Below, piece by piece: positions 5,772 through 11,660 of a DNA stretch of 11,660 nucleotides; the first letter of the stretch is position 1, and each line of letters begins with the position of its first letter. Source of the stretch: Promethearchaeota archaeon (GTDB lineage: Archaea; Asgardarchaeota; Lokiarchaeia; Sigynarchaeales; SOKP01). The position numbers were made by a program, and so were the translations under genes. Location: contig JAHLWJ010000132.1 in assembly GCA_019057975.1 (NCBI GenBank), positions 1 through 11,660 on the forward strand. The letters are read 5' to 3'. The notes beneath the pieces are model-generated. The model did no database searches. It was not told the origin of the DNA and saw only the letters and a list, made by a program, of their open reading frames with translations.

Positions 5772-6959
5772 ATGTTAAATCACAGATTAATTAATCCCCC
5801 TCGAGAACCCAAGAAGTTTGTTAAGGAAGCAATTAAATTTCTGAATAAGCATGCTAAAAGTAAAAGAGTATTTTGTGCTTTATCAGGGGGAATTGATAGC
5901 TCAACTGCATACCTTTTACTTAAAAAGGCAAAAATTGATACAATCCCTGTTTTTATTGATCATGGGTTAATGAGAGTTATTAGAGGTGTCGAAGAGAGAG
6001 AATATATTAAAAAATTGTTTCCTGATATAATTATTTTAGATATTCGCGACCAATTTCTTCCCAAAATTATAGGTGAAGGAGATGCTGAAAAGAAAAGACA
6101 TTTATTCAAGGATGCCTATTCTGGTACTATTAGTGAAGTTATAAAAGAAGAAAAATGCGATCTTCTCGCAGATGGAACAATACTCCCCGATATAGAGGAA
6201 AGTTTTGGGGTGAAAATCACGGATTTAAAAGAAACTATGACATTAGATGAAGAACTTGCCTTGAAAAATACTCATATGAAAGGGTTTGTAAAAAGTCAGC
6301 ATAATGTAGAAATTGAATATGAAGTTGAGGCAACAATTCAACCAGTAGCAAGTTTAACTAAACATGAGATACGGAAAGTGCTTGAATATCTAGGAATGCC
6401 AAATGACCTAATTTATAGGAAAGCGTTTCCAGGACCTGCCTTATCAGCTCGAATCATTGGTCCTGTCACCTTTGAAAATTTAAAATTTGAGAAAAAAGTT
6501 CATGACCTCGTCGAATCTCAGGTAGAAGATTTCTATAAAAGTAAATATGGAAAGACAATGATTATAAACGATTATGGAGAACAGGAACCCTTCCAAGTTT
6601 TTGCTGCAATTAGCGAAGATGTTATTAATAAGAAAGTTACGGGATTAGTTAGTGGAAGCAGAACTTATCAGACACCTAAGATTGAAAAAGGAGAATGGGA
6701 TTATAATGGGCTTATTAAAAAAGCTTCAGAACTTAAAGGTTTTTCTCGGATTTTATTTGAACTAGGTAATAATTCTACAGGTCAATACGATGTAATAATT
6801 AGATCTATCAATAGTAGAGATGCCAGAACCGCAACAGTTACAAATCTGCCACTTGAGCTGTTAAATCAGTTAAAACAAGAACTTCTTAAAATTCCTAAAA
6901 CTAAAATTGTATACTTCGATGTAACTCCAAAACCACCAGCAACAATAGAATATGTATAA
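5772..6959 (+). CDS. guaAB: GMP synthase ATP-pyrophosphatase subunit, long divergent form
   Basis: GMP synthase converts XMP to GMP; this polypeptide would adenylylate XMP and accept ammonia from a separate glutaminase subunit, which is not in the window. The PP-loop SGGIDSS is at 38-44, with FIDHGLMR at 61-68, ADGTILPDIEE at 133-143, KSQHNVE at 174-180, the signature FPGPALSARIIG at 219-230, and the dimerisation-domain end KPPATIEYV at 387-395. The first residues already belong to the PPase domain, so there is no fused GATase, as in archaea. It is about 85 residues longer than the roughly 310-residue archaeal subunits I know. The extra length lies mostly around 145-172 and in the C-terminal domain (about 235-340), where an insert follows the conserved G-x-R-T-Y (295-299). 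FPGPALSAR replaces the common FPGPGLAVR. It could be the main GMP synthase or a paralogue with another substrate. Confidence 0.85.
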   Translation: MLNHRLINPPREPKKFVKEAIKFLNKHAKSKRVFCALSGGIDSSTAYLLLKKAKIDTIPVFIDHGLMRVIRGVEEREYIKKLFPDIIILDIRDQFLPKIIGEGDAEKKRHLFKDAYSGTISEVIKEEKCDLLADGTILPDIEESFGVKITDLKETMTLDEELALKNTHMKGFVKSQHNVEIEYEVEATIQPVASLTKHEIRKVLEYLGMPNDLIYRKAFPGPALSARIIGPVTFENLKFEKKVHDLVESQVEDFYKSKYGKTMIINDYGEQEPFQVFAAISEDVINKKVTGLVSGSRTYQTPKIEKGEWDYNGLIKKASELKGFSRILFELGNNSTGQYDVIIRSINSRDARTATVTNLPLELLNQLKQELLKIPKTKIVYFDVTPKPPATIEYV

Positions 6960-7052
6960 ATATTATTACATGGAAATGTCTTGATTCATCTAACATATAA
7001 CTCTCATTTTATATTTTATTAAACATTACTATGAGTTTATTTTATCTTGAAA
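6960..7052. terminator. Convergent gap with T-rich tracts on the plus strand
   Basis: This is the 93 bp between two convergent stops. On the plus strand, TCATTTTATATTTTATT (near 7006-7020) and GTTTATTTTATC (near 7035-7046) are T-rich tracts that could end the GuaA-type transcript. No hairpin of note is seen. Confidence 0.3.
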
Positions 7053-7850
7053 CTAAATAAGAAATTCAAGGATTATTTTTGCGATTAGCAATGGGTCTGG
7101 TGTGAAAAGACCATGACCAAGGTTATCAAGTAAAGATAATCTTGCTCCAGGTATGTTTTCTGCTAATAGATTTGAGTTTTCATGAGGAACTAGTATATCT
7201 TCCTTCCCACTTAATACTAAAGTTGGAGTTTTTATGTCTTTTAGCCTTTCATATGAATTAAAACTAAATACCGCCATCAATTGACGTCTGTAGGCATAGG
7301 GAGGTATTGGCGCTAAGAGGGATCTACGTATATATTCTTCTACCTCATCAGGGTTATTTTGTATAAAACTTTCAGTGAAATAAATGGGAAGCCAATTTCT
7401 GAGTAATTCTTCATCTGATAAGCCTTCCCGATTACTAGCTAGTCCTTCTCTTACTTCTTCCGATGCAGGAACGCTTTTTGGACCGCCACACCCTGTTGAA
7501 CATAATATAAGTTTTTTTACTTTTTCAGGATAATTTAAAGCGATCTCTTGACCAATTGATCCCCCCATTGAATATCCAAGTATATGTGCTTTTTCTATAT
7601 TTAAAACTTTCATTAGACCAGTTGTATCATCAGCCATCATCTTAATTGAATATTCGATATCAGGTTTATCTGTACGACCTGCTCCTCTATTATCGAACAG
7701 AACCACTTTAAAATATTTTGAAATTTCTTTCACTAAACTCAAAGGCCAACGATATACATCAGAGGATAATCCTCTTATCATTAAAAGCGGAAATCCCTCT
7801 CCATGAATCTCGTAATATATATTAATATCATTAACTTTTACTTTTGGCAA
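7053..7850 (-). CDS. Alpha/beta-fold hydrolase
   Basis: This is a 265-residue soluble alpha/beta hydrolase of the esterase, enol-lactonase and C-C hydrolase type. The nucleophile elbow GYSMGG is at 92-97 (Ser94). The acid is Asp218 in LSGKEDILVP and the catalytic His is His246 in NLGHGLF, so the triad is complete. FDNRGAGRTDKP at 52-63 is the usual strand-4 loop. The oxyanion-hole HG is changed to Arg26-Gly27 (MIRGLSSD). A helical cap covers about 125-200. It starts at TTG 7850; GGAG at 7866-7863 is 12 bases upstream, a little far, but an in-frame stop lies not far beyond and no ATG is available. It is divergent from the BKACE gene across about 130 bp, so the two may share regulation. Its N-terminus resembles the hydrolase at 9602, suggesting distant paralogy. 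Confidence 0.88.
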   Translation of the reverse strand: MPKVKVNDINIYYEIHGEGFPLLMIRGLSSDVYRWPLSLVKEISKYFKVVLFDNRGAGRTDKPDIEYSIKMMADDTTGLMKVLNIEKAHILGYSMGGSIGQEIALNYPEKVKKLILCSTGCGGPKSVPASEEVREGLASNREGLSDEELLRNWLPIYFTESFIQNNPDEVEEYIRRSLLAPIPPYAYRRQLMAVFSFNSYERLKDIKTPTLVLSGKEDILVPHENSNLLAENIPGARLSLLDNLGHGLFTPDPLLIAKIILEFLI

Positions 7851-7926
7851 AAATAGACTATCTCCAAATATTTTTATTTATTAAATTTTTTAGGAAGTCA
7901 AGTTAAAAAAAAATTAGCTTTTTTGG

Positions 7927-7945
7927 TATATAAAGGCTTATATAC
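7927..7945 (+). promoter_or_regulatory. Two TATA boxes before the BKACE gene
   Basis: TATATAAAG (7927-7935) and TTATATAC (7938-7945) are both good archaeal TATA matches. They predict start sites near 7956 and 7967, upstream of ATG 7980. They lie inside the longer open frame that begins at TTG 7923, which shows that this extension is promoter DNA and not coding. Confidence 0.6.
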
Positions 7946-7979
7946 TACAAGGTATCATAAGAACTTATTGAATATAATT

Positions 7980-8786
7980 ATGAAAGAAAACCAAAAAATA
8001 ATAATAACCGCTACCACTGCAAATTCTTTGGTATATCCTGAAGTAAAAAATTGGGCAGAAACAACTGAGCAACTAATTGAGGATGTAGTCGAATGTTGTG
8101 AAGCGGGTGCTGCAGTTGCTCATGTTCACTTGCCTCGAGGAGAGGAAATTGAAACAGTCAAGAGAATACGAGAAAGATGTGATATAATTATTCAGGCGGG
8201 GCTGTCTAGTGAGTCGATCCAACAAAGAAAAGGAGATTTTGATGCTAAACCAGAAATGATGTCAGTAATGTTGAATCATGATGCTGAGTATTTTGATCAA
8301 GTTAAAGTGGATATTCTACATCCAATAAAAGAATTGGAAGAATACTGTATGAAATTAAAAAAATATAATATTAAGCCTGATTGGGAATTGTGGCATACGG
8401 GATCTTCCTGGAATTTGAATTATTTAATCGATAAAAGATTAATAGAATGGTCAAATCCGCATATTTTAACTTTATTCTTCAATTGGCCAGGAGGTATGTG
8501 GAGTCCAGCAAATTATCAAGAATATATGTATAGAAAAAAATTCATGCCACAGAAATCTATTCATGGTGTGAGTGTAATGGGAGAAGATCAAATGAAGCTT
8601 TTAGTATTTGTTCTTACCCATGATGGAAATATAAGGGTTGGTACGGAGGATTACCCGTTCATTAAAAAAGAAAAACCAGCAAAAAATAATGCTGAAATTA
8701 TAAAAAATTATGTCGATATTTGTAAACATGTTCGTCGTGAAATAGCAGATCCATCAGAAGCAAGAGTTATATTAGGATTAAAATAA
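7980..8786 (+). CDS. BKACE-family beta-keto acid cleavage enzyme (DUF849)
   Basis: BKACE enzymes condense a beta-keto acid with acetyl-CoA and split it into acetoacetate and a new CoA ester; the founding member, Kce, acts in lysine fermentation. This 268-residue TIM barrel has the zinc motif HVH (His48, His50) in AGAAVAHVHLPRG and the end motif RVGTED (219-224). Arg219, Glu223 and Asp224 keep the spacing of Arg226, Glu230 and Asp231 that I recall for Kce. ITATTANSLVYPE at 9-21 fits the first barrel strand but departs from the usual consensus. The loop after HVH is short (LPRGEEIE) instead of the usual HVRD...G, which suggests a non-canonical substrate. The start is ATG 7980: the frame opens at TTG 7923, but that stretch holds the promoter. 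It lies 91 bp before the racemase. Confidence 0.88.
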   Translation: MKENQKIIITATTANSLVYPEVKNWAETTEQLIEDVVECCEAGAAVAHVHLPRGEEIETVKRIRERCDIIIQAGLSSESIQQRKGDFDAKPEMMSVMLNHDAEYFDQVKVDILHPIKELEEYCMKLKKYNIKPDWELWHTGSSWNLNYLIDKRLIEWSNPHILTLFFNWPGGMWSPANYQEYMYRKKFMPQKSIHGVSVMGEDQMKLLVFVLTHDGNIRVGTEDYPFIKKEKPAKNNAEIIKNYVDICKHVRREIADPSEARVILGLK

Positions 8787-8800
8787 CAATGGTGAAGGAA

Positions 8801-8815
8801 GAGAAGTTTATATAC
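8801..8815 (+). promoter_or_regulatory. BRE plus TATA box for the racemase gene
   Basis: Purine-rich GAGAAG (8801-8806) directly precedes TTTATATAC (8807-8815), an archaeal BRE-TATA arrangement. The expected start site is near 8836, giving a leader of about 40 bases. The racemase, and probably the hydrolase after it, can therefore be transcribed independently of BKACE. Confidence 0.55.
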
Positions 8816-8866
8816 ATTCTAGTACTGCTAATTAGCGTTAATTAAAAAAATTAAGAGAATTTAAAT

Positions 8867-8871
8867 AGGTG
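8867..8871 (+). promoter_or_regulatory. Shine-Dalgarno (AGGTG) deciding the TTG start of the racemase
   Basis: AGGTG lies six bases before TTG 8878. The in-frame GTG at 8869 overlaps this motif and would have no ribosome-binding site of its own. Confidence 0.6.
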
Positions 8872-8877
8872 TTAAAT

Positions 8878-9567
8878 TTGGTAAAACATATTGGAATTGT
8901 TGCTTGTAGTGCAGAAGGAGCTGCCTTATGTTATACTACAATATGTATAGAAGCACAGGAAAAATTGTTTAAATATAGACATCCTGAGATCACTATGCAT
9001 ACACCACCTTTTTCTGATTATATGCAATATATCTGGACGGGGGATTGGGGAAAAGTAGCAGAGCTAATGCTCACTTCCACGGAAATTGTGGCAAAAGCAG
9101 GAGCTGACTTTGCAATTTGCCCTGATAATACAATCCACCAAGCATATAATTTAATGATATCCAAATCACCAATACCTTGGTTGCACATAGCAGAAGTAAT
9201 AGGAAAGGAAGCTAAAAATAAAAAGTTTAAACTTTTAGGTATATTAGGGACAAAATATCTTGTTACATCACCAGTTTATCCCGATGCTCTTAAGAAATTT
9301 CGGATAAATTGTGAAATTCCACAAGATAGAGATCAAGAAAAAATAGATCAGATTATTTTTGAAGAACTAGTAAATGGTGTTTTTACTGAGAAATCTAGAG
9401 TATTTTTTAATAAGGTGCTCCAAAAACTGAAAGCTAACGGTTGCGATGCAGCTGTTCTAGGATGTACAGAAATCCCTCTTTTACTTGATCCAGACGATTC
9501 ACCGTTACCAATCCTCGATTCTACGCGATTACTCGCAAGAGCAGCTATTAAAAAAGCTCTTGAATGA
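8878..9567 (+). CDS. Asp/Glu racemase-family protein
   Basis: This 229-residue member of the aspartate/glutamate racemase superfamily (two pseudo-symmetric Rossmann-like domains) would use a pair of cysteines to remove and return an alpha-proton. The two cysteines are Cys81 in CPDNT (81-85) and Cys196 in LGCTEIP (194-200). Other landmarks are the N-terminal strand HIGIVACSAEGAAL (4-17), PWLHIAEV at 100-107, GILGTKYLV at 121-129, and DSTRLLARAA at 214-223. The ACSAEGAALC and CPDNT signatures belong to a subfamily annotated as aspartate racemase but little characterised. The start is TTG 8878, chosen for its AGGTG at six bases. It is cytoplasmic. It lies between BKACE and an alpha/beta hydrolase (34 bp downstream), so the physiological substrate may be a small dicarboxylic or hydroxy/keto acid instead of aspartate; this is inference. 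Confidence 0.88.
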   Translation: MVKHIGIVACSAEGAALCYTTICIEAQEKLFKYRHPEITMHTPPFSDYMQYIWTGDWGKVAELMLTSTEIVAKAGADFAICPDNTIHQAYNLMISKSPIPWLHIAEVIGKEAKNKKFKLLGILGTKYLVTSPVYPDALKKFRINCEIPQDRDQEKIDQIIFEELVNGVFTEKSRVFFNKVLQKLKANGCDAAVLGCTEIPLLLDPDDSPLPILDSTRLLARAAIKKALE

Positions 9568-9601
9568 CTTTAAAAATCTGAAATATTTCAAGTGAGATAT
9601 T

Positions 9602-10438
9602 ATGGAATGTAAACTTGAAAATGCAAGCATCCATTATGAGATTTATGGTGAAGGATATCCAATTTTAATGATTCATGGACGACCTGTAGATCATCGAATT
9701 ATGAAAGGGTGTATGGAACCCATACTTGAAACTAGAAATAATTATAAAAGAATTTATTTTGATTTGCCTGGAATGGGAAAGACTAAAAGTGAAAAATGGA
9801 TTAAAAATACAGATGATTTTCTAAAGATTACCATAGATTTTGTGGAAAAAATCATTCCCAACCAGAATTTTATCGTTGTTAGTGAATCCTATGGATGCTA
9901 TTTAGCAAGAGGATTGCTCAATAAAAAACAGGATTTAATTGACGGCGTTTTATTTCTTGTCCCTCTCATCATACCAGGTGAAAGTGAAAGGACTTTACCT
10001 AATCCTAATATTTTAATAGAAGATTTAAATCTACTTTCCAATTTAACTCCGTTTGAATCTGAAGTATTTAAGGATGTTTCAACAGTTCTTACTCAAAGAG
10101 TTTGGGAAAGAGTAAATGAGGAAGGAATGTCTGGTTTAAAAATAGCTGATACAGAATTCGTGAATGAAACACGTAAAAGCGGGTATGCCTTTTCAATTGA
10201 TGTGGATAAAGAAATAAAAGAATTTAATAAACCTACATTATTTTTGTTGGGAAGACAAGATTCTGTCGTAGGTTATCAAGATGCATGGAATATAATGGAA
10301 AAATATCCAAGGGCAACATTTGCGGTATTGGATCTAGCAGGTCATATATTGCAAATTGAACAAGAATCTTTATTTAACGCCTTAGTTAATGAGTGGTTAG
10401 ATAGAGTTGAATATTATATTTCAAATAAGAAAACTTAG
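9602..10438 (+). CDS. Alpha/beta-fold hydrolase with SxSxG nucleophile elbow
   Basis: This is a 278-residue soluble alpha/beta hydrolase. The oxyanion-hole motif MIHG is at 23-26 and FDLPGMGKT at 53-61 is the strand-4 loop. The elbow reads SESYG (94-98) with nucleophile Ser96; the first small residue is Ser instead of the usual Gly, which still fits the tight turn. The acid is Asp220 (LLGRQDSVVG) and the His is His248 (DLAGHIL). The cap domain is about 125-200 and highly charged. The N-terminus (HYEIYGEGYPILMIHG) resembles that of the hydrolase at 7053-7850 (YYEIHGEGFPLLMIRG), so they are probably distant paralogues. ATG 9602 has GTGAG at 9592-9596 five bases upstream. The gap to the racemase is 34 bp without a promoter, so the two are probably co-transcribed. 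The substrate is unknown; ester or lactone is likely. Confidence 0.87.
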   Translation: MECKLENASIHYEIYGEGYPILMIHGRPVDHRIMKGCMEPILETRNNYKRIYFDLPGMGKTKSEKWIKNTDDFLKITIDFVEKIIPNQNFIVVSESYGCYLARGLLNKKQDLIDGVLFLVPLIIPGESERTLPNPNILIEDLNLLSNLTPFESEVFKDVSTVLTQRVWERVNEEGMSGLKIADTEFVNETRKSGYAFSIDVDKEIKEFNKPTLFLLGRQDSVVGYQDAWNIMEKYPRATFAVLDLAGHILQIEQESLFNALVNEWLDRVEYYISNKKT

Positions 10439-10450
10439 CTAGGATATTTT

Positions 10451-10457
10451 AAAAAAA
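10451..10457 (-). terminator. Candidate T7 terminator after the GH172 gene
   Basis: A minus-strand T7 tract follows the GH172 stop (10479-10477) by about 20 bases, inside the 38 bp convergent gap. No GC stem is seen, consistent with archaeal termination. Confidence 0.35.
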
Positions 10458-10476
10458 CTTCGATTATGCCAGTTTG

Positions 10477-11544
10477 TTATTCTATTTCTTTTGGCTTTTC
10501 TCTAGGCAATCTTTCATCCACAGGCAGTAATGAGTTAAATTTTTTATGAGGTTCTGTTTGATACCAATATGCTGTTGATGACCAATCATCTGAACGTTGA
10601 TTCGCGTGTCCGTGTTCAATTTTAACTTTAATATTTTTATGAAAATATATCGGATCTTCAATGTGATATCGATAATATGAAATTTTACCACTCCAATTCT
10701 TCCCACCTGGTAGAGTTATTCCGAAATAAGGCGAACAATAATATTCCGATGGTGACCAAGCTGTACAGAAATAATCTTCAGTTCCAGTTCCATATAACTT
10801 AGTTTCTCCATCATCTATTTCAATATAATCATCACCCTCACCAGGCCAGTTCATTCTTTCTGTCTCAAATAAATTATGTATGTTTAGATTACATCCTACA
10901 TAATGACCTTCCCCCTCAGCTTCTAGTACTAAGTAATCTTTTTCGTGAGAAGGATTTTTTTTGCTAAATCTTTCAGATTTCCAATTCTTAATTTTTAAGT
11001 TTGAGTAATCTTGGCCTAAACAAGGATTTTCTCGGTGCCAATTTGCATGAAATCTACCATAAGATGCCTCAATTTTCTCATGTTCCTCATAATCAATATA
11101 AAAATAGCATATTAATTCCAGTTCTGTTTCATTCTCAATCTCAATTCTTGCTCCAGTTGAGAAAGGCATAGGGAAAAAACAATTAAATCCTTTGCCATCT
11201 CGGGGACCCATAGATAAAGGTAAACTCCAAAAATTTACAGTTTTCCCATGACCAACCCCGAAAAAATCACCAATTGGGCATTCAACCGAAGGATTTTCTT
11301 CATCATCCCACCACATCCGAATCAGAATTTTCCTTAAATAATGTGGATCTGACGAAGCTAAAGTCATCCAAATATGTTTAATAATCCCATTAACTTTTAA
11401 ATTGCATAGCTCAAATTTACTTTGTTTATTAATAATTACTAAATCAATATTTGCTCCAGTTTTATCATAGCTAGATATGCGCTTTCTTTTGACATTTTTT
11501 TTAATAATTACCAAATTCGAGAGCGAATTGAAACCAAATTCCAT
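10477..11544 (-). CDS. DUF2961 / GH172-type glycoside hydrolase
   Basis: This is a full-length DUF2961 protein (355 residues), the family now classed as glycoside hydrolase GH172, whose known members act on fructofuranosyl and arabinofuranosyl linkages. Conserved blocks in order are MWWDDEENPSVECPIGDFFG (77-96), GKGFNCFFPMPFSTGARI (117-134), FHANWHRENP (165-174), GEGHYVGCNLN (211-221), NWPGEGDDYIEIDDGE (232-247), YGTGTEDYF (251-259) and SSTAYWYQTEPH (322-333). Glu236 and Glu256 are the likely catalytic pair by comparison with the two glutamates of bifidobacterial alphaFFase1, recalled as about 21 residues apart. There is no signal peptide, so the enzyme seems cytosolic. ATG 11544 has GGGGA five bases upstream. 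It is convergent with the 9602 hydrolase. The substrate cannot be told. Confidence 0.9.
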   Translation of the reverse strand: MEFGFNSLSNLVIIKKNVKRKRISSYDKTGANIDLVIINKQSKFELCNLKVNGIIKHIWMTLASSDPHYLRKILIRMWWDDEENPSVECPIGDFFGVGHGKTVNFWSLPLSMGPRDGKGFNCFFPMPFSTGARIEIENETELELICYFYIDYEEHEKIEASYGRFHANWHRENPCLGQDYSNLKIKNWKSERFSKKNPSHEKDYLVLEAEGEGHYVGCNLNIHNLFETERMNWPGEGDDYIEIDDGETKLYGTGTEDYFCTAWSPSEYYCSPYFGITLPGGKNWSGKISYYRYHIEDPIYFHKNIKVKIEHGHANQRSDDWSSTAYWYQTEPHKKFNSLLPVDERLPREKPKEIE

Positions 11545-11591
11545 TTAAATCCCCTATATAAATAATTATAAGATTAAATTTTTGAAATGAA

Positions 11592-11660
11592 TTAAGGTTT
11601 ATTACAAACAATATCTAATTTAAGCCCGATTCTTATCATTGCCCCTGAATCTGTACATAA
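11592..11660 (-). CDS. C-terminal end of a minus-strand gene cut by the window edge
   Basis: Twenty-two sense codons are followed by TAA at 11594-11592. The peptide (TDSGAMIRIGLKLDIVCNKP at the end) looks protein-like, and the frame stays open to the window edge. It would lie 47 bp upstream of the GH172 gene on the same strand and might share a transcript. It is too short to name a family, and chance openness over 22 codons is possible. Confidence 0.4.
   Translation of the reverse strand, partial: LCTDSGAMIRIGLKLDIVCNKP

Noticed and set aside
7923..7979. N-terminal extension of BKACE from TTG 7923
   Set aside because: It contains two TATA boxes and no family-like sequence; ATG 7980 aligns with the usual start.
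10482..10706. Minus-strand frame of 74 codons
   Set aside because: It is an out-of-frame shadow of the GH172 gene, whose conserved motifs are in the other frame.
1..11660. CRISPR array, insertion sequence, integrase or att-site repeats
   Set aside because: No regularly spaced repeats, transposase or integrase motifs, or long direct or terminal inverted repeats were seen by eye on either strand.

Overview
The window looks archaeal. It is strongly AT-rich. Several genes start at TTG or GTG with a purine-rich Shine-Dalgarno placed where it decides the start (amidohydrolase, Asp/Glu racemase, HEAT protein). Clean TATA-type promoter boxes precede genes (4945-4954, 7927-7945, 8807-8815), and a GMP-synthase ATP-pyrophosphatase is encoded without a fused glutaminase domain, as in archaea. 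A Lokiarchaeia-like Asgard archaeon is my best guess from gene style and composition, but no marker in the window proves the lineage.

Layout. (1) 1-1721, plus strand: two unrecognised genes joined by a stop/start overlap (TGATG, 674-678). The second is interrupted: its frame stops at 1368, but a coding-like frame without a start continues to 1721, reached by a -1 shift at an A6-G run (1343-1349). (2) 1764-4779, minus strand: four genes with gaps of about 80-270 bp: pirin, a small lysine-rich protein, a metal-dependent amidohydrolase and a HEAT-repeat protein. (3) 4983-5504, plus strand: a VOC (glyoxalase-fold) protein divergent from pirin. (4) 5505-5771: a less AT-rich gap with a 43-codon minus-strand reading frame that looks like a small gene or gene remnant. 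(5) 5772-6959, plus strand: a long, divergent GuaA-type ATP-pyrophosphatase. (6) 7053-10438: an alpha/beta hydrolase (minus), divergent from a plus-strand run of BKACE (DUF849), an Asp/Glu racemase-family enzyme and a second alpha/beta hydrolase. (7) 10477-11544, minus strand: a DUF2961/GH172-type glycosidase, followed by the last 22 codons of another minus-strand frame at the window edge.

Function. Most recognised genes are small-molecule enzymes: carboxylic-acid cleavage (BKACE), ester, lactone or C-C hydrolysis (two alpha/beta hydrolases, amidohydrolase), cupin and VOC chemistry, and sugar hydrolysis (GH172). The best candidate for a working module is BKACE-racemase-hydrolase on the plus strand with the divergent hydrolase at its promoter. 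A shared catabolic role for a keto acid, lactone or amino-acid-like compound is inference. The least explained stretch is 1-1721, where neither protein resembles a family I know.

No rRNA, tRNA, CRISPR array, insertion sequence or integrase was found.
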